A DNA stretch of 64,000 nucleotides from Pilosibacter fragilis (GTDB lineage: Bacteria > Bacillota > Clostridia > Lachnospirales > Lachnospiraceae), in the NCBI RefSeq assembly GCF_032490495.1, contig NZ_JAVYJB010000015.1, forward strand, positions 11,421 through 75,420, written 5' to 3'. This document shows, piece after piece, positions 8,925 to 17,076 of this stretch. The translations under genes were made by a program, and so were the position numbers. A model generated the notes under the pieces. That model was not told the origin of the DNA. It ran no database searches and saw only the letters and a program-made list of their open reading frames with translations. Numbering within the stretch: position 1 is the first letter of the stretch; the number at the start of each line of letters is the position of its first letter.

Positions 8925-9050
8925 CTTGCGATGGAACATCGGTAGATTGATAACAGAGCAGAAATAGATAAGCTGTTGGAAAGCAATTGAAATAAATCAG
9001 GCGTCGCTGCCAGAAGAGAAGCAACGGCGCCTTTTTGTAGTTAATAGGAA

Positions 9051-9066
9051 TGTTTCACGTGAAACA
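9051..9066. promoter_or_regulatory. parS site 2
   Basis: Second perfect copy of the 16-bp parS palindrome, 142 bases after the first and just past the convergent end of the hydrolase gene. Confidence 0.92.
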
Positions 9067-9087
9067 TTGAAATATGGTTGTGTGAAA

Positions 9088-10038
9088 CTAATTGAAGAAC
9101 ATCTGCACGGTTGCGCTGACTTCCTCTGGGTTTTCGAGCTGAGGTAGATGCCGGGTGTTGACAATGATGCTGGACTCGATTGCCGGGTTGCATTTAGTGT
9201 ATTCTTTGATCGTCAGGTCGATGTCCGGTTCGGCTTCACCGCCGAGAATGTAGATGCTGTTGTCAATCTTTTCCAGAGTCTTTGTAATATTACATTTTGT
9301 GTAGTTACACTGGACGCTGGCGTAGACAGATTTCGGGGAGTCGCCAAGGTGGGCAGACTCGTGGTATTTGTCGATGTTGTGCGGATTCACATCGTACGGG
9401 TTATAGAAGTAACTCTCGGAGAAGGTCTTGGAGATTATACTTCTTGCGGATGCAAAATTGTAGAGAAGTGTTCCGATGATCGGGAGATCAAGGATAAACT
9501 TATAACATTTTGCGGATTTTCCAGGAATATGACTGCAGGAGAGGAGAGAATCCGGGTTGATGAACATCATCTGCTCAAAGAGATCCGGATTGTATCCACA
9601 GGCCATTGTCACGATCGGAGCGGACGCACCGGTGGCGACAATATTTGTGCGGCGGCCGATCTCGGATTTTACGAAATCATTTAACAGCTGCACATAGAGA
9701 AAATTCGTGTAAGTAAGGTTTGGCTTTTCGGAACGGCCACAGCCTAAAAGGTCGATGGTGTAAACCGTGTAGTATTCTTTTAAAAGCGGAATCAGGGAAT
9801 CCCACTCGCAGCTGCTGGACGCATGTGTCAGGTCGTGAACGAGAAGAAGCGGCTTTCCGGTTCCTGTTTTTGTATAGTAGATATTGCCGAGTCTCCAACG
9901 ATAGCAACGTGGTTCCGGCTGGGTGAGAAGATTTCTTGCAACGGCAGACATTTTGATGTATTTATTGATCAGCGCAGTTCCGACAGCCGCGCCGGCAGAC
10001 AGGAGAACGGCAGTGATGATTTTGTTTTTTGCTTTCAT
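9088..10038 (-). CDS. Alpha/beta hydrolase, membrane-anchored
   Basis: This 316-residue protein begins with a hydrophobic N-terminal helix (about residues 8-27), suggesting membrane anchoring or secretion. The alpha/beta-hydrolase fold follows, with LLLVHDLTHASSS for the oxyanion region and IDLLGCGRSEKP after it. The nucleophile elbow reads GASAP rather than GxSxG. A candidate acid is in the GGEAEPD stretch and a candidate catalytic histidine is in NTRHLPQLENP near the C-terminus. Substrate unknown. It is transcribed against its neighbours and is flanked on both sides by parS sites. A GAGGTG site supports the start. Confidence 0.8.
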   Translation of the reverse strand: MKAKNKIITAVLLSAGAAVGTALINKYIKMSAVARNLLTQPEPRCYRWRLGNIYYTKTGTGKPLLLVHDLTHASSSCEWDSLIPLLKEYYTVYTIDLLGCGRSEKPNLTYTNFLYVQLLNDFVKSEIGRRTNIVATGASAPIVTMACGYNPDLFEQMMFINPDSLLSCSHIPGKSAKCYKFILDLPIIGTLLYNFASARSIISKTFSESYFYNPYDVNPHNIDKYHESAHLGDSPKSVYASVQCNYTKCNITKTLEKIDNSIYILGGEAEPDIDLTIKEYTKCNPAIESSIIVNTRHLPQLENPEEVSATVQMFFN

Positions 10039-10244
10039 AAATTCACCTCGAAATTAGATGATAGGGTATAGAAATATAGTGGGAATACTGTGAGAGAAGA
10101 GAAGTAGTTTTATCACTTTTCTCTAAGGTAAACCCTGATTATATTATAATATAATTGATAGAGAGATACAACAGGCGAAAGTGTGAAATGTTTCTGAAGA
10201 ATATGCGTTACCGTTTGCGAAAGGCGAATAGCGATAAATATAAA

Positions 10245-10260
10245 TGTTTCACGTGAAACA
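10245..10260. promoter_or_regulatory. parS site 3
   Basis: Perfect 16-bp parS palindrome upstream of parA. Confidence 0.92.
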
Positions 10261-10299
10261 TTTGCGGGGAGCAAAACAGAACACATAGAAAGGAAAAAG

Positions 10300-10400
10300 A
10301 AAGGCCAGAAGAAAGACCAAAAGAAACGCTAAAGGAAGACCAAAAGAAGAACCAAAAGAAGGACCAAAAAGAAACGCCAAAAGAAAAGACCAAATAAAGG
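10300..10400. repeat. Purine-rich degenerate short repeat between parS sites
   Basis: About eight imperfect copies of a GACCAAAAGAA-like unit (11-13 bases) lie head to tail between parS sites 3 and 4. The strand is nearly free of T. The opposite strand reads as a phenylalanine/serine-rich frame that I do not consider a gene. Confidence 0.6.
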
Positions 10401-10439
10401 GAAAAGGGTATAGTGAAAAGATAACGATAAAAATCATAA

Positions 10440-10455
10440 TGTTTCACGTGAAACA
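10440..10455. promoter_or_regulatory. parS site 4
   Basis: Perfect 16-bp parS palindrome upstream of parA. Confidence 0.92.
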
Positions 10456-10495
10456 TCAATGAACCACAAGAAGAAAAATCGAGAAGAGAGTATAG

Positions 10496-10511
10496 TGTTT
10501 CACGTGAAACA
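10496..10511. promoter_or_regulatory. parS site 5
   Basis: Perfect 16-bp parS palindrome, only 40 bases after site 4. Confidence 0.92.
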
Positions 10512-10558
10512 CTTGCCACATGGAACTCGGAAAATATGGCTTATAGGATTTACAAAAA

Positions 10559-10574
10559 TGTTTCACGTGAAACA
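10559..10574. promoter_or_regulatory. parS site 6
   Basis: Perfect 16-bp parS palindrome with palindromic AAAA/TTTT flanks. It is the closest site to parA. A possible extended -10 (TGTTATACT, 10620-10628) lies about 45 bases further on, so ParB binding here could influence parA expression. Confidence 0.92.
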
Positions 10575-10774
10575 TTTTTAATTTTATAGGGTAAATCAAT
10601 AGGAAAATAGGAAAAATTGTGTTATACTAAGTTTCGCTAATGTTTTGATAGTAAATAGTAGAAGAAAAATAGAGAAAAGCCCGTGAAAAAACCGGATTTT
10701 ATGGTAAATCTGGGCTGAATCGAGAGAGATACACGATAAAAAGAGTAGAGCTGACCTGCGGAAAGGATAGAGGT

Positions 10775-11545
10775 ATGGGACGTATTATTGCAATTACAAA
10801 TCAAAAAGGCGGTGTCGGAAAGACGACGACAGCTATCAATTTGTCGGCCTGCCTGGCTGAAGCAGGGCAGAGAGTGTTGACGGTTGACTTTGATCCGCAG
10901 GGAAACACGACAAGCGGGCTTGGATTGGAAAAAGGAAATATTGACAATACTGTATATGAACTGCTGATGGGGGAGTGCACCGTGGAAGAGTGCGTTAATC
11001 CCAGCATCCAGGAGCGACTGGATGTGATGCCGTCGGATGTTGATCTGGCGGGAGCAGAGATCGAGCTTCTTGATATGGAAGAAAAGGAGAGCATCCTCAA
11101 GAAAAATCTGGAACTGCTGGATGGAAAATATGATTTTATCATCATCGACTGCCCACCGTCCCTGAACCTTCTTACGATCAATGCGCTGACCGCGGCAAAT
11201 ACGGTACTTGTCCCGATCCAATGTGAATATTACGCACTGGAAGGATTAAGCCAGGTGTTAAAAACAGTAAATCTTGTTCAGAAAAAGCTGAATCCGGCAC
11301 TGGAAGTAGAGGGCGTTGTGTTTACGATGTATGATTCCAGAACTAATCTGTCCCTGGAAGTTGTAGAGAACGTAAAAGAGCATCTGAATGAAAATATTTA
11401 CAAGACAATTATTCCGAGAAACGTCAGACTGGCAGAAGCACCGAGCTACGGGATGCCGATTAATCTCTATGACAGCCGGTCATCAGGGGCAGAGAGCTAC
11501 AGACTTTTAGCAGCGGAAGTCATCAGCAGAGGAGAGGAATTATAA
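10775..11545 (+). CDS. parA: Chromosome-partitioning ATPase ParA/Soj
   Basis: This 256-residue ParA/MinD-family ATPase has the deviant Walker A motif KGGVGKTT at residues 11-18, the Walker A' region VDFDPQGN, and Walker B IIIDCPPS near 126-133. It acts on the nucleoid with ParB bound at parS to segregate origins and, in sporulating Firmicutes, to regulate initiation. The closest form is Soj, without an N-terminal DNA-binding domain. Its stop overlaps the parB start (TAATG). Four parS copies lie in the 530 bases upstream. Confidence 0.96.
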   Translation: MGRIIAITNQKGGVGKTTTAINLSACLAEAGQRVLTVDFDPQGNTTSGLGLEKGNIDNTVYELLMGECTVEECVNPSIQERLDVMPSDVDLAGAEIELLDMEEKESILKKNLELLDGKYDFIIIDCPPSLNLLTINALTAANTVLVPIQCEYYALEGLSQVLKTVNLVQKKLNPALEVEGVVFTMYDSRTNLSLEVVENVKEHLNENIYKTIIPRNVRLAEAPSYGMPINLYDSRSSGAESYRLLAAEVISRGEEL

Positions 11546-12738
11546 TGGCGAAGCGTGGTTTAGGTAAAGGTTTAGGCGCGTTCTTCGGGGAAGAAGTTAC
11601 AGCTACGAAAGAGAACGCTGCGGAAAAAGTAAGCAGAAGTGAGAGAAAAGAGCACCTGATGGCAAATCAGGGAACTGCTAAAAATACAGAAAAAAATGGA
11701 ACCGGGGCAGAGAGTGACAGCGGAAAAGTAGCAAAGAAAGCAGGAAATACGGCTGTAAGCACTGACGCAGCTAAAAAGAATAATTCCCGGAATGCCGGTA
11801 ATTCTGAGCCGGTTGTCGTAGAAAAAGTGGTTGAGAAGATCGTTGAGAAACCGGTTGAGAAGATCGTTGAGAAAATCGTTGAGAAACCGGTCGAGAAGAT
11901 CGTTGAAAAAGTGGTAGAAAAACCCGTTGAAAAGATCGTAGAAAAACCGGTAGAGCAGACACTAAAGCTTAACCTGATCGAGCCGAACAGTGAGCAGCCG
12001 CGAAAGAATTTCGACGAAGAAAGTCTTCAGGAGCTGGCGGATTCTATCAAGCAGTATGGAATTTTACAGCCGTTGATCGTCCAGAAAAAGGGCAATCACT
12101 ACGAGATCATCGCCGGTGAGCGCCGTTGGCGCGCCGCAAAGCTTGCGGGGATCACGGATGTCCCGGTGCTGATCCGCGAGTATGATAAGCAGCAGACGAT
12201 GGAGATCGCGCTGATCGAGAACGTCCAGCGTGCGGATCTGAATCCGATCGAGGAAGCACAGGCGTTCCAGCAGCTGATCCAGGAGTTCCATCTCACACAG
12301 GAAGAGATTGCGAACCGCGTATCCAAGAACCGCGCAACGATCACAAACAGCATGCGTCTTCTGAAGCTTGATGTCCGTGTACAGGATATGCTGGCAGACG
12401 GAAAGATCTCCAGCGGACATGCGAGAGCGCTTCTTGGTCTTGAGGAAGGCGAACGCCAGTACCAGGTTGCGGTGAAGATCACCGAGGAAAAATTAAGCGT
12501 CCGCGACGTGGAAAAGCTCGTGAAGATGATGAACCGCCCGCCGAAGGAGAAGAAGCCGGAAAAAGGACCGGATATCGATCTGATCTACCGTCAGGTGGAG
12601 GACAAATTAAAGTCCATCATGGGCACGAAGGTTGTCATCAACCAGAAAGACAAAAATAAAGGAAGAATCGAGATCGAGTATTACTCCCAGGAAGAGTTAG
12701 AGCGCTTGATCGAGCTCATGGAATCCTTGAGGGCATAA
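11545..12738 (+). CDS. parB: Chromosome-partitioning protein ParB with an expanded VEK-repeat linker
   Basis: ParB/Spo0J binds parS and spreads as a CTP-dependent clamp. The CTPase domain starts near residue 145, where LIEPNSEQPRKNF leads to GERRWRAAKLA and ENVQRADLNPIEEA. An HTH follows (TQEEIANRVSKNRATITNSMRLL), then a C-terminal dimerisation region. The N-terminus has the ParA-stimulating KRGLGKGLGAFFG motif. Between them is a low-complexity linker, about residues 20-138. Residues about 90-138 of it are repeats of VEKI/VEKP/VEKV. At 397 residues it is about 100 longer than typical Spo0J, and the extra length is this linker. Confidence 0.95.
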   Translation: MAKRGLGKGLGAFFGEEVTATKENAAEKVSRSERKEHLMANQGTAKNTEKNGTGAESDSGKVAKKAGNTAVSTDAAKKNNSRNAGNSEPVVVEKVVEKIVEKPVEKIVEKIVEKPVEKIVEKVVEKPVEKIVEKPVEQTLKLNLIEPNSEQPRKNFDEESLQELADSIKQYGILQPLIVQKKGNHYEIIAGERRWRAAKLAGITDVPVLIREYDKQQTMEIALIENVQRADLNPIEEAQAFQQLIQEFHLTQEEIANRVSKNRATITNSMRLLKLDVRVQDMLADGKISSGHARALLGLEEGERQYQVAVKITEEKLSVRDVEKLVKMMNRPPKEKKPEKGPDIDLIYRQVEDKLKSIMGTKVVINQKDKNKGRIEIEYYSQEELERLIELMESLRA

Positions 12739-12755
12739 CCAATCAATAATCCAGC

Positions 12756-12825
12756 GTAACTATTCAGTATCTTCATAGTTACACGCAAAAATCCATTCCA
12801 GATCAGCTTCGCTGATGGGATTTTT
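12756..12825 (+). terminator. Two hairpins after parB
   Basis: The first hairpin pairs GTAACTAT (12756-12763) with ATAGTTAC (12775-12782). The second pairs AAAAATCC (12787-12794) with GGATTTTT (12818-12825) around an inner ATCAGC-TTCG-CTGAT stem, and ends in T5. The second is a credible, bidirectional terminator. I see nothing else in the 12739-13002 gap. Confidence 0.6.
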
Positions 12826-13002
12826 GGAAAGAAAATGCTGAAAAAGCCGACTGTATTTAGGGTTTTCTGAAATTTAGCAAAAAGCAGAAAGCAGGCATTT
12901 GCCCAAGATGAAAGCTAAATGAAAAGGAAGCTGACGAACAGGAAAAAATTGAACTAAAATCACGAAACGCACAGACACATACGGAAGGACAGAAAATAAA
13001 AT

Positions 13003-13806
13003 ATGGAAAACAGTATGTTATACAATCTTCCCATCGATCCAATGGCACTGATCATCGGATTTTCAATCCTGTCATTGGTATTATTGATCGTGGTGATCAT
13101 TTGTATTGTGAAGCTCAATAAACTATACCGCAGATACGATATCTTCATGCGCGGAAAAGACGCGGAGACACTGGAAGATACGATCATGGACATGATGGAT
13201 GAGATGGAGGAGCTGCAGGCGAAAGACCGGGCCAGCAAGGATGCAATGAAACAGCTGTCCAAGCAGATCAAGTCCTCATTCCAGAAATTCGGATACGTCA
13301 AGTATAACGCGTTCAAGGGCATGGGCGGCAACTTAAGCTTTGTTATTGCAATGTTGGACAACAACAACAGTGGTTTCGTACTGGATGTTGTTCACAGCCG
13401 TGAGGGCTGCTACATTTACTTAAAAGAGGTAGAGGAAGGTGCGACAGAAGTTCTCCTCGGCGGAGAAGAGCAGGAAGCGCTGGAGCAGGCCCTGGGCTAT
13501 GTAAAGCGCCCGACTATGGATGAGCGCCTTGCAATAAAGGAAAAGGCCGAAAACGGCAGGAAAAAAGAGTTAAAAGGCGGCTCCGGAGAGCAGGATATCG
13601 AGGTTCCGAGCAGCGAGCGTAAGAAGAGCGAGCGCATGAAAGAACTGAGAAAACGTCAGGCAGAGCGCCGCGAGGATGAAGAAGAACGTGTAAAGCAGTA
13701 TGCGGATGCATACGATGTGGAAGAGATTGAGATCGAGACAGACAACATCGAGGATTTTGATGCGATGCCGGATGATTTCAACGGCGAGGATAAAGGAGAT
13801 TATTGA
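13003..13806 (+). CDS. DUF4446 family membrane protein
   Basis: This 267-residue protein has one N-terminal membrane helix (about residues 14-38) and a short coiled coil (about 58-90). The DUF4446 core reads FQKFGYVKYNAFKGMGGNLSF then AMLDNNNSGFVL and HSREGCYIYLKEV. The C-terminal third is unusual: highly charged and rich in glutamate, arginine and lysine. Function is unknown. DUF4446 genes commonly sit near parB in Clostridia, as here. Its stop overlaps the start region of the next gene, so the two are probably translationally coupled. Confidence 0.85.
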   Translation: MENSMLYNLPIDPMALIIGFSILSLVLLIVVIICIVKLNKLYRRYDIFMRGKDAETLEDTIMDMMDEMEELQAKDRASKDAMKQLSKQIKSSFQKFGYVKYNAFKGMGGNLSFVIAMLDNNNSGFVLDVVHSREGCYIYLKEVEEGATEVLLGGEEQEALEQALGYVKRPTMDERLAIKEKAENGRKKELKGGSGEQDIEVPSSERKKSERMKELRKRQAERREDEEERVKQYADAYDVEEIEIETDNIEDFDAMPDDFNGEDKGDY

Positions 13807-13811
13807 TCCAT

Positions 13812-14723
13812 ATGCATAAATTTTTACGTGCAGCTGGTTTCAGCATGTATACAAAGAAAAAGGATATCGAAAAGCTTCTGGATCTGCTGGAACGGCAGCC
13901 GTCGATAACGAAGTGCGTCCAGGTCGATGAGGAGAGCAACGTGTGCGAAATGCGCGCGGAAGTCGCCCCGGGACTTGGAATCTCGATCGTCGGAGAGCTG
14001 AACGAAGAGGGGAATTTCGAGCGGGAATACTACTTCCCGTACCTGGAGAGCAATGTCGTCGGCTCCACGGAGGAGTGCTCCGTCCAGAGACACACGGAGA
14101 AAGAGACATACGCCGGCATGGTGGATGAGAATAGAGTTGGCATCACGCTGATCTTCTACATCCAGAATTTCCTGGATTTCCGGGAGAAAATGCTGGATAA
14201 AGAGCACCACTCCAGAATCGGAGCTGTCTGCTTTTCCGGCCTGTCCATTGACGGAAAGGTCCTTCTTCCGATCAAGAAGAGTCAGAAACAGATCCAGAAG
14301 GCAAAAGTTTCCGCAAAAGAACGCAGCAGCCTGATCGAGGCCGCAAAAAACGGGGACGAGGACGCCATGGAGACCCTGACCATCGAGGATATTGACCTCT
14401 ATTCCCAGATCTCCAGAAGAGCCATGAAGGAAGATCTCTACTCCATTATCGACTCCTGCTTCATGCCCTGCGGAGTGGAGTGCGACCAGTATTCCATTAT
14501 CGGAGAAATCAAAGAAGTTGAGAAAATCCGAAATATTTATACAAAAGAAGAGATTTATCGCATGAAGATCGAGAGCCATGACCTGGAATTCATGGTCTGC
14601 ATCAACAGCAGGGACCTCTTAGGAGAACCGCAGCCGGGCCGCCGTTTTAAAGGACAGATCTGGATGCAGGGTACCTTAAATCTGGTACCTTACAAGGCGG
14701 GACCGATGGATCAAAAGCGATAA
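13812..14723 (+). CDS. DUF3881 family protein
   Basis: This cytosolic protein of about 303 residues begins MHKFLRAAGFSMY and matches the Lachnospiraceae family DUF3881, of unknown function. No membrane segments or catalytic motifs are visible. Two starts are possible: TTG at 13803, well spaced from the GGAG at 13795, and ATG at 13812, which matches how homologs begin. The stop codon of the upstream DUF4446 gene overlaps this region. Confidence 0.8.
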   Translation: MHKFLRAAGFSMYTKKKDIEKLLDLLERQPSITKCVQVDEESNVCEMRAEVAPGLGISIVGELNEEGNFEREYYFPYLESNVVGSTEECSVQRHTEKETYAGMVDENRVGITLIFYIQNFLDFREKMLDKEHHSRIGAVCFSGLSIDGKVLLPIKKSQKQIQKAKVSAKERSSLIEAAKNGDEDAMETLTIEDIDLYSQISRRAMKEDLYSIIDSCFMPCGVECDQYSIIGEIKEVEKIRNIYTKEEIYRMKIESHDLEFMVCINSRDLLGEPQPGRRFKGQIWMQGTLNLVPYKAGPMDQKR

Positions 14724-14729
14724 AAAGTA

Positions 14730-14760
14730 TAGACAACAAACAGAATCATGGGGGTATAAT
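14730..14760 (+). promoter_or_regulatory. Possible promoter for the GGDEF/HD-GYP gene
   Basis: TAGACA (14730-14735) and a perfect TATAAT (14755-14760) are 19 bases apart. The spacing is longer than ideal, so this is tentative. A leader of about 150 bases follows. Confidence 0.35.
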
Positions 14761-14912
14761 AAAAACAGATTATCTCATTCGAATCAGCTTGAATTTACCA
14801 AAAAAACAAAGACTGACATGCAGTTTCCTGCGATCTCGAAGATATAGAGACAGAGGAAAATGCTTTTTTATTAAACCGGAATCCATAGAACAGGGGAGGA
14901 ACTGTAGTTTAT

Positions 14913-16970
14913 ATGGAAGATTACGATATTATGACCAGAGAAGAGGCCGAAAAGAAGATGGAAGTGCTCCGGCAGATCTTCCCGATCGTCCGCCTTGTGC
15001 GTGGGTATACGGTGATGGATCTGAATGGAAAAACGGGAGCGATGGAAGGCCTGGACAAGATGGAGACAGCCCCTCCCTGCGAATGTTTTGCTTTCTGGCA
15101 GAAGAATGAACCATGCAGAAACTGCATCAGCCAGAGAATGATGGAAGAGCATGGCCAAACATCAAAGCTGGAATTTCTCGGCAGAGAGATGTACCAGGTG
15201 ACGGCGAGATACGTGGAGATCGACGGCGAGCCGTATGTGATGGAGATGCTGCAGAAGCAGGACAGCCAGAACTTTATCGATGAGGACGGATGCAAAAAGC
15301 TCATAGGAAGCCTGATGAAATATAACCATATGGTCTACATGGATGCCCTCACAGGAGTCTACAACCGCCGTTATTTTGAGGATGAGATAAAAAATAAGAC
15401 CAACACAGCGGGAGTCGCTGTGATCGATATGGACTATCTGAAGGTCATTAACGATACATATGGACACCGGGCGGGTGACCATGCCATTGAGATGATGGTC
15501 AACGTGATCCGACAGAATATCCGGAAGACGGACAGCCTGATCCGGTACGGCGGAGACGAATTCCTCCTGATCCTGCCAGAAATCAGCAAGGACAGCTTCA
15601 ACGAAAAATTAAAAATGATCCAGGAAAAGATCCACGATACCGCTATTGCGGATTACGGAAATCTCCGCCTTTCTGTCAGCATCGGAGGTGTGATCACCCG
15701 CGACGGCGAGAGTATCGAGGAGGCAGTTCTCAGGGCCGACCGCCTGATGTATTTCGCGAAAGACCAGAAAAACATGGTTATCACGGAGGAAAAGACCGAG
15801 TATCTGGACGAGACGATGCAGGAATATTTAAGGACACAGACCATCAAGCCGAAGATCCTCATCGTCGACGATTCCGATATGAACCGCGAGCTCCTGACAG
15901 AGATCCTGAAACAGGATTATGAGATCCTGGAGGCAGAAAACGGCGAAGCTGCCTTAAAGATGCTGGAGCAGTATGGAACAGGTAGCGCCCTTGTGATGCT
16001 GGACCTTGTGATGCCGAAGATGGATGGATTCCAGGTCCTGACGGTGATGAATGAGAGACGCCTGCTGGAGGATATTCCGGTCATCATGATCTCCAGCGAG
16101 GACTCCGGGAAATATATCAGTGAAGCTTACGGATTCGGTGTCAGCGACTATATCAGGAGACCATTTGACGCGAGAGTCGTATACCAGCGCGTGTTAAATA
16201 CGATCAAGCTGTACTCCAAACAGCGCCGCCAGCTCCGCCTTGTAACATCCCAGATCCGGGAAAAAGAGCGCAGCAACCGTATTATGATCGGTATTTTAAG
16301 CCAGATTGTTGAATTCCGAAACAGCGAGAGCGGACCACATGTCATTCACCTGAATATCGTATCGAGACTGCTTTTAGAGCAGCTGATCAAAAAGAAAAAC
16401 AAATACCATCTTTCCTGGCAGGAGATCGGTCTGATCGCTACGGCGTCGGCGCTCCATGACATCGGAAAGATCAATATCGATGAGAAGATATTAAACAAAC
16501 CTGGTAAATTAACAAAAGAGGAATTTGAGATCATGAAGACCCACACGACCATTGGTGCGGCCATGATCGGAAACGTTGATCTGTACCACAGTGAGCGCCT
16601 TGTACAGCTTGCTTACGAGATCTGCAGATGGCACCATGAGCGCTGGGACGGAAAGGGTTATCCGGATGGCTTGAAGGGAGACGAGATCCCGATCTCCGCC
16701 CAAGTCGTATCCGTGGCGGACGTCTACGATGCCCTGGTCAGCGAGCGTGTCTACAAAAAAGCATATCCGCATGAGGTAGCGATCCAGATGATCTTAAACG
16801 GAGAATGCGGGAACTTCAACCCATTGATTTTAGAGTGTATGCTGGATATCCAGGATGAGATCCGCCGGAAGATCAGCGTTACGAGCACGGAGGACTTCGT
16901 AAGGGACGCGGATGCGCAGGAAAACATGGATATTGCCAACATGCAGTTAAATCCGCTGATGATGGAGTAA
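14913..16970 (+). CDS. GGDEF - receiver - HD-GYP multidomain signalling protein
   Basis: This 685-residue protein appears to combine opposite c-di-GMP activities. An N-terminal cysteine-containing sensor-like segment (about 1-135, with CECFAFWQKNEPCRNC) precedes a GGDEF domain (about 140-300) with intact RYGGDEFLLIL. A receiver domain follows (about 310-430), with phospho-acceptor aspartate in LVMLDLVMPKMDGF. The HD-GYP phosphodiesterase domain (about 455-640) shows ALHDIGK and HHERWDGKGYPDGL. Net output could be switched by phosphorylation. A second GGDEF gene and a c-di-GMP riboswitch lie downstream. Confidence 0.92.
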   Translation: MEDYDIMTREEAEKKMEVLRQIFPIVRLVRGYTVMDLNGKTGAMEGLDKMETAPPCECFAFWQKNEPCRNCISQRMMEEHGQTSKLEFLGREMYQVTARYVEIDGEPYVMEMLQKQDSQNFIDEDGCKKLIGSLMKYNHMVYMDALTGVYNRRYFEDEIKNKTNTAGVAVIDMDYLKVINDTYGHRAGDHAIEMMVNVIRQNIRKTDSLIRYGGDEFLLILPEISKDSFNEKLKMIQEKIHDTAIADYGNLRLSVSIGGVITRDGESIEEAVLRADRLMYFAKDQKNMVITEEKTEYLDETMQEYLRTQTIKPKILIVDDSDMNRELLTEILKQDYEILEAENGEAALKMLEQYGTGSALVMLDLVMPKMDGFQVLTVMNERRLLEDIPVIMISSEDSGKYISEAYGFGVSDYIRRPFDARVVYQRVLNTIKLYSKQRRQLRLVTSQIREKERSNRIMIGILSQIVEFRNSESGPHVIHLNIVSRLLLEQLIKKKNKYHLSWQEIGLIATASALHDIGKINIDEKILNKPGKLTKEEFEIMKTHTTIGAAMIGNVDLYHSERLVQLAYEICRWHHERWDGKGYPDGLKGDEIPISAQVVSVADVYDALVSERVYKKAYPHEVAIQMILNGECGNFNPLILECMLDIQDEIRRKISVTSTEDFVRDADAQENMDIANMQLNPLMME

Positions 16971-17076
16971 AAAAGTAACTGGCCGGATACTGAGAAGCAG
17001 ATCCAGCCGGAGCAGGGCAGGTGGCAAGTGTGAAAAAAACAACTTTGTTAAAAAATTATCGGGGGGGGGTATTCCA

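Noticed and set aside
10208..10519. Minus-strand frame rich in Phe and Ser with membrane-like stretches
   Set aside because: It is the reverse of the purine-rich repeat and reads through parS sites; no ribosome site and purely low complexity.
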